NCBI RefSeq assembly: GCF_030409055.1
Contig: NZ_CP116619.1
Span: 5,386,109 to 5,450,108, forward strand
Length of the DNA stretch: 64,000 nt
DNA from: Trichocoleus desertorum NBK24
Lineage (GTDB): Bacteria; Cyanobacteriota; Cyanobacteriia; FACHB-46
Direction: 5' to 3'
Within the stretch, counting starts at the first letter, position 1, and each line of letters starts with the position of its first letter. Below, one piece after another: positions 56,307 to 64,000 of this stretch. A program made the position numbers and the translations under genes. The notes beneath the pieces are model-generated. The model saw only the letters and a list, made by a program, of their open reading frames with translations, did not search any database and had not been told where the DNA came from.

Positions 56307-57775
56307 GTAAGGGCGCAACCGCAAGTTTGCCCCTTAGTGTTCAGCAATGATATGAGCCATCGTAATTGCTCAACCCAGTAGCCAATCTGTCTGCTGTGAG
56401 GTAAGGGCACGGGAAATGGCATCAAAGGCAGCAATGCCCTGACGCTTCGCAGTGTTGACAAGCGATCGCACCTGAGCGAATAGCTCCGCTCCCCAGTCCG
56501 AGCGGAATCCGTTCGTCACCTTGCGAAAGACGACGCTCCAGCGCAACGCCTGCTCACTGGCATTATTGGTTGACGGAATTGTCTCATCCGTCAAAAACAG
56601 CAACAGATGAGCCCGAATCTTCTGATAGCGTTTGAGCAACCGCTGTCCCTCGAGCGATTTGGGTTGCAGATTCAAGATCTCCCGCAGTAAGCCGCGAAAT
56701 CGAGAGCAATACTGCTGAACGGTTGAGGCAGCCAGGGTGTGTCGTCGCCGTTGCAGGGCAATGGCTTTGAGGAGCAGCCATTTCATCCGGGGCGCAAACA
56801 ACTCATCACCCGCATCCATGGCATACTGACAATCGCGCAGTTGATGGGCTAGACACACTTGCCAGTCGTGCGCCGGATGGGCGGTCTGGGCACTGAATAA
56901 ATCAGACACCCAAACCTGTGGTTGATGCCCCGCCATCACGGTATCAATGACCGTTTTGCCACGACTGGGACGAATCACGTGCAAACACACCTGGTCGTTC
57001 TGAAACACCCATTCCCACTGGTTGGTCCCCTTCACTCGTGCCCCCGTCTCATCACTGCCGACGAGACGAGCACTGCGTAAACGTTCGACAATCTTGGCCA
57101 CCGGGTTTTCTAGCTGAGAGCGCACCCGTTGCAGGAGATTGGCAATCGCTCCTTCGGACAGGCTGAGACCGTAAAGCTCACTCATCAGCTGGCTCAGCCG
57201 TTGATAGCTGATGGCATGGCTGTAACGGAGATAGGTCACTAAACTCACGACACTGGTGCCAAAGGGAGACCCTGGCTCCAAACCGACTGGAACAGGCGCT
57301 TCATACGCCTGCTGACAACACTGGCAAGTCCCACCGTAACGTTCAACCCGGGTGATGTGAGGAGTCATCGGCGGCAATTCAATGCGTTCGTAAGTCCCGC
57401 TCAAGCGTTGTGTTGATAGCTCCACTTCGACCCCACAGTGGGGACAACTCTTGGCTTGGGCAACGACGACTTGATCCGGTTGTTGGCTCAATTCTCGCCC
57501 ACCGTTACGGTGACTTCCCGTTTCCTCACCATTGAGGGCAGGGGACTGAGCCCTCCTCTGATTTGGCTTGAAGCCCTGAGAAGGAGGCAAACTTGAATTA
57601 CGGGAGGTTTTCTTGACCCGTTTTTGCTTCAGCTTTTCGACCTCTGAGCGCAACGTTTGCAACTCCTGCCACAGCCCTTGAATCAGGGCATCCTTTTCTG
57701 CGTGACTCAGTCCAGCGAGAGGGGGCAGTTCCTTCATGGCAAAAGTTTATCATCTTCTACCAAAGGCGTGCTTAG
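56307..57775 (-). mobile_element. IS66-family insertion sequence
   Basis: About 1.47 kb around one transposase gene. Likely ends are GTAAGGGCGC at 56307 and the weakly matching CTAAGCACGC (complement, ending 57775). No 8-bp target duplication is visible, suggesting a rearrangement after insertion. It abuts the attC site on the left and the 3' end of the serine hydrolase on the right. Confidence 0.7.
56370..57737 (-). CDS. IS66-family transposase
   Basis: 455 residues, complete. The N-terminal coiled coil (TLRSEVEKLKQK), Pro-rich SRNSSLPPSQGFK motif, a zinc-binding CPHCGVEVE and CQCCQ pair, and DDE residues (GSDETGARVKG; VWVSDLFSAQT; NNASEQALRWSVVFRK) are typical of IS66 transposases of the stand-alone type without tnpA/tnpB partners (ISBst12-like). 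The frame has no interruption. Confidence 0.93.
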   Translation of the reverse strand: MKELPPLAGLSHAEKDALIQGLWQELQTLRSEVEKLKQKRVKKTSRNSSLPPSQGFKPNQRRAQSPALNGEETGSHRNGGRELSQQPDQVVVAQAKSCPHCGVEVELSTQRLSGTYERIELPPMTPHITRVERYGGTCQCCQQAYEAPVPVGLEPGSPFGTSVVSLVTYLRYSHAISYQRLSQLMSELYGLSLSEGAIANLLQRVRSQLENPVAKIVERLRSARLVGSDETGARVKGTNQWEWVFQNDQVCLHVIRPSRGKTVIDTVMAGHQPQVWVSDLFSAQTAHPAHDWQVCLAHQLRDCQYAMDAGDELFAPRMKWLLLKAIALQRRRHTLAASTVQQYCSRFRGLLREILNLQPKSLEGQRLLKRYQKIRAHLLLFLTDETIPSTNNASEQALRWSVVFRKVTNGFRSDWGAELFAQVRSLVNTAKRQGIAAFDAISRALTSQQTDWLLG

Positions 57776-58829
57776 GTCAACCTAGTTGAGCAATTACGAG
57801 CCATCTTATAAACTAGGGCTAATCCATAGTCATGTTTATCTCGGTTAACCAGTGCTGTGATTGTTGTGCTAAAACCTGCCAATCTTGAAAAATGAAATGC
57901 GGCAGCTGAATATCCTGGTCCTTCACCTGTGTGCCCTGTAACCTTTCCATAAGGGGATTCTGTATCTACAAATAGTCCTAACCCATATCCTAAACTCTCA
58001 AATAACGGGAATTTCCCCAGGTTGTAAGTAGGGCAGGACATTTGTTCAACAAGTGACAGGTCGAGAATCTGTCCTCTAAATAACACATCTATGATTGTTG
58101 TAAGTTCTGGTGCAGTAGAAATAACAACCCTATGAGCAACCCAGGCTGGGTGATAGATGTGGGTTATATCTTGTAATTCATCTCCATTGAAAAAAGCGGA
58201 ATATCCTGGAGTCAGATGAAAACTATTGTCTAAACTTATGGGAACAAAGGATTTTTTCAAAGACAGAGGGCTGAAAATCACTTGAGCTAAGAGCATCTGT
58301 ATTGATAAACCGGTTGTTCGCTCAAGAATGCGTTTGAGTAATAGATAGCCGATATTGGAATATCCCCATCCTTTGCCTGGCATGAATCGTAGTCCTTGAG
58401 TTTGGGCAAGATCTAGAAACGTTTCTGTTGACCAAGGAGAGCTTGGATTGGCTTTGACAGCCTCAGAATAGGCAGGCACTCCGCCGTAATCTGGTAGTCC
58501 ACTAGTATGGCTTAGCAGCTGGCGAAGTGTGATGGAACTATCTAGAGAAAGATCACTGAGGTAAGCATGTACAGGTGTGTCTAGTTCAAGCAATCTTTTT
58601 CCCACAAGATATAGTGCTACCGTTGCTATCAGGCTTTTAGTAATGCTGTAGATATAAAAACTAGCATCTGTAGACAGCAACACTTTATGATCTCTGTTTT
58701 CACAGCCAATCCCTGTTCGAGAAAAGCTTGGCCATTGATATGTACAGCGATCGCAGCACCAGGAGTCTGAGATTTAATCAAGGACTGCTGGACGACTAAT
58801 TTGAGTTGCTCTCGACGGTCTTGCTCCAC
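57772..58829 (-). pseudogene. Serine beta-lactamase-like hydrolase, single frameshift
   Basis: About 352 codons split by one missing base. The first frame gives MEQDRREQLKLVV and HINGQAFLEQG (58829 to about 58712). The other frame continues IGCENRDHK, then LLSTDASFYIYSITKSLIAT with the SITK active-site SxxK. YSN (in GYSNIGY) and HTGEGPG follow. The two join smoothly if one base is restored in the GGG/ATTGG run near 58710-58713. The stop codon lies inside the IS66 end. Probable penicillin-binding-protein-like or esterase family; inactive as read unless the lost base is an assembly error. Confidence 0.8.
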
Positions 58830-59474
58830 AGTAAAATACTTGAATACATACTGGTTCAGCTTCTATGGTAGGGGTTGTATGGCGATCGCCGCAGACACGC
58901 ATATAGTCGGTTGTGAAGTTGCCAATATTGTCGCCGTCCGGTTAGCTTCAGTGTTATCGCCTACGATGTCGAGTGCTTTAATGAAGCTATGCATTGTCAG
59001 ATCTTTCTTCACAAAGAGGGTAATCCCCAAAGCGATTACGCAGTCTGTGTTTGAGCGATCGCCCCTCTCCCCCCACCCCTTGGCGCGATCGCAAATTTAA
59101 TGAAAGTACAGATGTTATGTGACCAATCATGACTATATTTTTCGTGACTAGAAGAGATGTTGAGATCGCTTCAAGAAACCCCTAATGCTGATAGAAAGCG
59201 GTTGAATGTCAGAAGGCGTAAGGATTTGAGGTCAGCAGAGGGATCGAATTGTCACAAAAGTTTGTATTTTTGAGAGCGATCGCTATCAGGAGTCGGGGAT
59301 GATGCCTAAAAAAGCTGAATCAAAATGAGTGTTTTGTGTGGCAGCCGTATGGCAGATGTTGCTGCCCTGGGCATCTGGAATGCATATGCAATCCAATTTC
59401 TGGCTTATATCTAAAGTGTCAGTTGTGGGTCAGTTGTAAGGCAGTTGTTGTGCAGATGGTGCGAGGAGTGGGGA
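58830..59474. other. Intergenic region with CAGTTGT triplet
   Basis: About 645 bp. Both strands hold open but unrecognised frames around 58870-59100 (for example plus-strand ADTHIVGCEVANIVAVRLAS), which I do not call. Three CAGTTGT copies at 59420, 59431 and 59442 are spaced 11 bp apart just before the Tn5-like transposase. No clear terminal repeat of that element is visible. Confidence 0.35.
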
Positions 59475-60836
59475 ATGAATTGGGTCGCGGAGGAGTTATG
59501 GGATGTAGATTTAGGAGATGCACGGCGGAATCGGCGGTTAGTGAAGATCGTGGAAGACTTAGTGGCGCAGCCAAACGAAAGTGTGCCGCAAGCGAGCCGA
59601 GATGAAGCAGCAGTGCAGGGCGTGTATGAGTTTTGGGACAATGCGCGAGTGAGCGATCGCGAAATATTGAGCCCGCATCAGCGGCGGACAGTGGAACGGG
59701 CAGCAGGCTATGAAACAGTCTTAGCGATTCAAGATACGAGTGAAGTGGATTAAGTGGATTATAGCGATCGCAAAGCGACACGGGGATTGGGACCGATTAG
59801 TAATGCCAAAGCGCGCGGGTTGAAAGTGCATACGGTTTTGGCAGCGAGTGGAGATGGAGTGCCTTTAGGGTTGCTGGGGCAAGAAGTGTGGGCGCGATCG
59901 CAGAAGGGAGTCGCGAAGGATGCCCGGAGTCGAGCGATTGCCGACAAAGAGAGTAAGAGATGGATCGAAGGTTTGGAGCTGAGTCAGACGTTAGTCCCGG
60001 CAGAGAAACAGTTAATTACGATCGCGGATCGAGAAGCCGATATTTACGAACTCTTCGCACATCCGCGCCGTCAGGGGAGTGAGTTTCTGATTCGCGCGGC
60101 ACAAAATCGGAACACGAAATCTACCTCTGTCAGTGGAGAAGTGAAGCCGTTATTCAGTGCGATTCGGCTGAGCACTGTGGCAGGAGAAATCACGTTGAAG
60201 CTGCAACGGACGCCGCGACGGCGAGAGCGGTTAGCCGTGTTGAACGTGCGCTATGGGCAGTTTTGGTTGCAGCCGCCCGCCCATTTGGCATCCTTGGGAG
60301 CGATTGAGGTGAATGTGGTGTTGGCGGAGGAAGAGAAACCGCCGACCGGAGAGAAAGCGGTGGTGTGGCTGCTGCTGACGACGGTCAAAGTGGAGACGTT
60401 TGAGGAGGCATGCCAATGCTTGAAATGGTATTCCAAGCGCTGGTTAATCGAGCGTTATTTCTATGTTTTAAAGAGTGGATGCCGAGTGGAAGAATTGCAG
60501 CTGGAGAGTGCGGGGCGGTTAAGGTTCGCGATCGCGTGTTACTCAATGGTAGCGTGGCGACTGCTGTGGTTGACGTATGAAGCGCGGCAGCATCCAGAGC
60601 AAAGTGTTGCTGGGATCTTAGAGACAGCGGAATGGCAAGTGTTGTACTGCCGATCGCATCAAACAAAAGAGGTGCCGCAAGTGGCTCCAAGCTTGGGTGA
60701 GAGCGTGTTGTGGATTGCGAAGTTGGGCGGATTTTTAGGGCGTAAAGGGGATGGTGAGCCCGGGGTAGAGACCTTATGGCGAGGGTTAGGAAAGCTGCAT
60801 GAAATGGCAGCGACCTGGGAGCTAATGCAGAGCTAG
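59475..60836 (+). pseudogene. IS4/Tn5-like transposase split by a 9-bp duplication
   Basis: Start ATG 59475 (MNWVAEELWDVDLGDARRNRR). The frame reads through QDTSEVD and then meets TAA at 59751, followed at once by GTG-GAT-TAT (VDYSDRKATRGLGP). The same frame resumes to 60836. AGTGGATTA is repeated at 59744-59752 and 59753-59761, and removing one copy restores a continuous 450-residue Tn5-type transposase with intact DDE motif (ITIADREADIYE; the Glu in YSKRWLIERYFYVLKSG). Translation might restart at the GTG, but the N-terminal DNA-binding part would be lost. Confidence 0.85.
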
Positions 60837-61285
60837 GATGGAGGGAAATAAGGATAAAGTAAAGAAAGATGTGACAAAGGACAAAGAAGAGTGAAACAAG
60901 GATGAATTGAGGCAATTTTACAAAAATACAAAGAGTAGAAAAGGATAGAGTCCAAATAATACGCACGCTAAGTATTAGATAGTTGGTCTAATCGATCTCT
61001 TATTGCAGGCATTTAACTTATTTTTTGATAACGCATTTAGATAAGTAAGTTAAGTACTAACTTGCCAAAACTATTCTATTAATAAGTAAGAATAAGAATG
61101 ATTCAAAAAAGGTAGTATCAGGCGCTCGAGGAATTGGGTGGAGGAGATATCCCAGGGAAGCCAAAAGGAGATGAAGCGGAGCAATGCAAAATTCAAAAAG
61201 GTAATTGAGCGATCGCCCTTTGTTCCCTCTGCTTGCGCGGCGATCGCCTTTTTGCCCCCTTTCCCCTTTTTGCCCTTTCACCCGA
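60837..61285. other. A/T-rich spacer between Tn5-like element and resolvase-like gene
   Basis: 449 bp, A/T-rich to 61080, then G/A-rich. A minus-strand frame at 61057-61494 has low-complexity composition and is not called. A HIP1 pair at 61209-61216 and 61240-61247 can form a stem and is followed by TTTTTG on the plus strand. No long perfect palindrome (telomere-like site) is present. Confidence 0.4.
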
Positions 61286-63937
61286 TCACGAGTCCAGAAA
61301 AACGAGCTGAGCAATTTTGGAGATATCAGGATGTCTGCGGTTATGCCTGGAGCCGAGGTGGTGTTGGTCATGATGCTGTTCCAACGCTTGCTGCATTTCC
61401 TCAAAGACGGTACTGACATTGTTTTGATTGGCGGACAGCCCGTTGGCTCGTAGTAGGGTTTGGAGGACAGGAAAAGAGATGTACCATTTTTCATTTAAGG
61501 TCCGATCGCCTTGGTTGTTGAAGTCCATAATGGCGTGAACGGCGCGGCGAATGTTGTCCAGAGCTTGGTCTTCCGGGAGGCGTTTGCGGGCAGGCTTAGA
61601 AGGAACCGCCTGAGACGGAGTTGCCGATTTTGTCGCAGGAGCGGACTGACTGTGGCTAGCTGCTTGACTAGTAGGGGCAAAAGGTTTTTGCGGTACTGGA
61701 AGGGAGCCAGCGATCGCGCCGAATTCTTGATTAGATTGGCGATTAGATTGTCCATCCCGATCGCCGATGAGCAGATTGCGAAACGCTTCTAGCTTGTTGG
61801 TTGCCAAGTCTCGTTCTTGTTGGAGTCGCTGATTTTCCTGTTGCAGCCGCTCCCACTCTGGGGATGAATTGCCTTGGTTCACGAGCGCGATCGCGGCATC
61901 ACGCTCTTGTCGGAGAGTGTGGACTTCCTGTTCCAAAGCCTCCAGCCTGCCGGTGAGCCAAGCCAAGGTGCGGGCCTGGTCGGCGAGGGCGATCGCGAGA
62001 GTGGGATCGCTAGGCGCTGTGGGTGGTGTTGTAGTAAGAATCGCTTCGTGACTCGGCCCCTCCGCAGGCGATCGCACCCCCTCAGGTTCTGCCAACAGAG
62101 ACAGTAACTCTGCAAGTGCTGATTCATAGCTGAGTCCCACCGTTCCACCCTTGCCGCGAATCTCAAGGCCAAAGTTGGCGGCCACCGAACGCAGCAAATC
62201 AGCATCCACCGAAACAGACTTGCGCCGTGGGCGCAGTTTGTTGGGAGCAAGCTCAGTGGGAGCCTCTGCCACTGTGGCTGCTTCATGTGGGGTATCAGGC
62301 ATTGCAGCGACCTCCTCTGGATGGACAGAATGAGCTTGAGATTGAAAGCATGCAAGGACTTCAACATTGTGCTGAGCGAGCTTCACCCCTCGATTGGGGT
62401 TCACAGTTTCAAAAGGCCTGGGGTTTGGAGCAGCGATCGCACTCAAGAAATCTGCTTCTGGAACTGCTGGCGGGCAAAACCAGTGAAGAGCCAGGCAACT
62501 GTAGAGGGCTCTTAACGCCTCAACACCGTGAAGCGGTACCAAGTCATGAAAAGAGCGATCGCCCACCGCTTGAACCGCTCCGTCAATTTCTGGCAGGGGT
62601 AGAGGTGCAAGTTGACGAAACTGATTCCAGGCCGAGATCACCTGATTAGCAGTGGTGAGAGTGGGAACTTCGACACCCTCGACGAGAATGGAGAACCCAG
62701 TTTTTGGCGAGGGGATTGCCGACAGCAGGGTATCGATGGTTCGCCCCGTCACCAGCAGTAATCCCGTTGCCACCTCCGCCCACTCTTTGGAGAACAAGAG
62801 GCGATCGACCGCCCGATAGAGGAGAGCATTAATCGTGCCTTGCTCCAGCCTCAGGTGAGCCTCTGGAGACTCACCTGTCACGATTGAACCTGAGTCCTCA
62901 TCCTCCACCATTGCTGCTTCCTTCTGAAACACCTCTAAGATTTCTACTCCTGGCAGCCCTAGTTTCACGCCTGATTCACCAGGAGAGCGATCGCGAATCA
63001 GGTAGTCATCGTAATTCTGCCGAGCCGAGTAGTTGGGCAGTTTCTGCCCATCCGTCGTCAACTTGAAGTGCCCCTGAATTTCCGCCTTAAAGCGATGGTC
63101 TGGCACCCACTGGGGTTTGTAGTAGTAGGTGGCAATCTCGGCATACACCGCCCGAAACAAATGAGTGTAGAGCCGTTCCCCATCATCGTTCTCCGCCTCC
63201 CGTCCTGGCACCAAATCCGCGAAGTGTTTTCGGCAAGCATGAGGCACCCCAGAATACTTGGCATTAATGCGCCGTTTGAGATGGTTGTTAGGAAGGTTGA
63301 GTGCCCTGAGTTCCTCAATGCTCCAAACCTGTTTAAGATGAGCGATCGCCCTTAGCACCAAGTCTGCTGGAGCCAACGTCGGGATTTCAAACTCTAGCCC
63401 CACCTCCCCCCGGCGCTTCACCGCTTCCGAGAACAGCAAACTGTAGGCCGTCTTCGGTTTGAACTGAGACAGGAGAATCTCACTAATGCGGCGTCCGACT
63501 AAGACCGATAATCCCGCTGCGACTTCATCTGGCTCATCACTCTCTAGCAGCGCGATCGCCCGCTCGACTAACAGATTGGCCTGCTGACTGGTAAAGAACT
63601 TGTTTTCCCGAGCATTGAGGCGACTGGCCTGCTCATTGTTCATGACGGTATAGACGTTAGAAGGGAGCAGGACATGGGCGATCGCAGGATGCTCCGGATG
63701 AAGCACCCGCAAAGCATTGACAATATCAGTGCGCCGATTTTTCTGCTGGCTTGGCGTCGTTAGCTTTTGCGCTGCAAACATCTGGTCAATTTGCTGAGCC
63801 CAGGCAGCTACCTTCTCCTGCGTATCAGGCGTATGGATAGAGAGATCCCACACTTGAGGCAATAGGGTTTTCAGCGCCTTTTCCAACCATTTTGTTTTAG
63901 CTTGAGCTGTGGCTTTATGGAGCAGATCTCTATCCAT
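61286..63937 (-). CDS. Telomere resolvase (protelomerase)-like protein with duplicated domain
   Basis: 883 residues. The first copy of the catalytic domain spans about 120-315: Arg149 in GRRISEIL, Lys174 in EAVKRRG, Arg262 in THLFRAVYAEI, His290 in IQGHF, and Tyr309 or Tyr312 in NYDDYLI. The Arg-to-Lys distance (25) equals that of TelK-type enzymes. A second copy at about 370-510 keeps Arg399 (VTGRT) and Arg476 but lacks the Lys, His and Tyr, so it is degenerate. Then come a putative small domain (570-620), a coiled coil (650-720), a Pro/Ser-rich linker and a C-terminal domain (785-883). These enzymes cut and rejoin DNA as hairpins; the role here is unknown. Confidence 0.7.
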   Translation of the reverse strand: MDRDLLHKATAQAKTKWLEKALKTLLPQVWDLSIHTPDTQEKVAAWAQQIDQMFAAQKLTTPSQQKNRRTDIVNALRVLHPEHPAIAHVLLPSNVYTVMNNEQASRLNARENKFFTSQQANLLVERAIALLESDEPDEVAAGLSVLVGRRISEILLSQFKPKTAYSLLFSEAVKRRGEVGLEFEIPTLAPADLVLRAIAHLKQVWSIEELRALNLPNNHLKRRINAKYSGVPHACRKHFADLVPGREAENDDGERLYTHLFRAVYAEIATYYYKPQWVPDHRFKAEIQGHFKLTTDGQKLPNYSARQNYDDYLIRDRSPGESGVKLGLPGVEILEVFQKEAAMVEDEDSGSIVTGESPEAHLRLEQGTINALLYRAVDRLLFSKEWAEVATGLLLVTGRTIDTLLSAIPSPKTGFSILVEGVEVPTLTTANQVISAWNQFRQLAPLPLPEIDGAVQAVGDRSFHDLVPLHGVEALRALYSCLALHWFCPPAVPEADFLSAIAAPNPRPFETVNPNRGVKLAQHNVEVLACFQSQAHSVHPEEVAAMPDTPHEAATVAEAPTELAPNKLRPRRKSVSVDADLLRSVAANFGLEIRGKGGTVGLSYESALAELLSLLAEPEGVRSPAEGPSHEAILTTTPPTAPSDPTLAIALADQARTLAWLTGRLEALEQEVHTLRQERDAAIALVNQGNSSPEWERLQQENQRLQQERDLATNKLEAFRNLLIGDRDGQSNRQSNQEFGAIAGSLPVPQKPFAPTSQAASHSQSAPATKSATPSQAVPSKPARKRLPEDQALDNIRRAVHAIMDFNNQGDRTLNEKWYISFPVLQTLLRANGLSANQNNVSTVFEEMQQALEQHHDQHHLGSRHNRRHPDISKIAQLVFLDS

Positions 63938-64000
63938 GACCGCTTGGAAAACTTTAGCTTATTATATTATTGATTCAGTAACATAACGATAAGCTTTTCG
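63938..64000. promoter_or_regulatory. Upstream region of the resolvase-like gene
   Basis: 63 bp of A/T-rich sequence to the window edge. A short inverted repeat AGCTTAT (about 63958) / ATAAGCT (about 63990) may be an operator or part of the promoter. No larger palindrome is present. Confidence 0.3.

Noticed and set aside
58870-59100. Open frames on both strands after the serine hydrolase
   Set aside because: Neither resembles a protein family I know, and the two overlap fully; no choice can be supported.
61057-61494. Minus-strand frame of 145 codons
   Set aside because: Low-complexity (QKGERGQKGDRR) composition, overlaps the resolvase-like gene and its downstream spacer; no sign of real coding.
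63955-63996. Short inverted repeat AGCTTAT/ATAAGCT as a hairpin telomere site
   Set aside because: Only 7 bp per arm with a long gap, too small for a resolvase target; more likely an operator or chance.
1-64000. tRNA, rRNA or CRISPR array
   Set aside because: No T-loop-like or rRNA segments and no regularly spaced repeats were seen.

Overview
The window is from a cyanobacterium, most likely a filamentous, non-marine type. The octamer GCGATCGC (HIP1) is scattered through genes and spacers on both strands. Several genes are typical of cyanobacteria: a MASE1 sensor kinase, a CYP120-like P450, a ClpC, DUF2993, FIST and BrkB proteins, and a very dense set of PAS/GAF sensor proteins. I see no rRNA, tRNA or CRISPR array.

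Layout. (1) 1-7.6 kb: a minus-strand cluster of four exported proteins (two DUF11 proteins, a DUF11/SdrD-type B-domain protein and a large Ig-like plus beta-barrel-like protein that runs off the left edge), probably a cell-surface system. (2) 8.2-36.4 kb: a signalling-rich stretch. It holds an XRE regulator with a six-PAS hybrid kinase, a REC-GGDEF-EAL protein, a GAF hybrid kinase with a possible bilin cysteine, a divergent MASE1 kinase / NarL-type regulator pair with the regulator gene overlapping a P450 gene, a split CheR/CheB/kinase set and a PAS-Crp fusion. SDR, PHP and clpC genes sit among them. (3) 37-49 kb: mostly ordinary metabolism and small conserved genes (glutathione-reductase-like gene, serA, prmA, FIST, ChaB, BrkB, bioB), with two small genes of 57 and 41 codons and a candidate small RNA. 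(4) 49-61 kb: a mobile, decaying region with IS5, IS701, IS630 (deleted), IS66 and IS4/Tn5-like elements, a frameshifted serine hydrolase, a di-haem peroxidase, and a shortened arr-like gene whose stop codon lies inside an integron attC-like site. (5) 61.3-63.9 kb: an 883-codon protein whose N-terminal half resembles hairpin telomere resolvases (protelomerases), followed by a degenerate second copy of the same domain.

How parts may work together. The DUF11 cluster probably builds one surface structure. The MASE1 kinase and the NarL-type regulator look like a pair that controls the overlapping P450 gene. The kinase-cheB operon and the nearby cheR-PAS gene look like a split version of the fused CheB-CheR-PAS proteins. 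The most novel items are the telomere-resolvase-like protein next to the IS hotspot and the arr/attC cassette remnant. All calls come from reading the sequence; no database search was possible.
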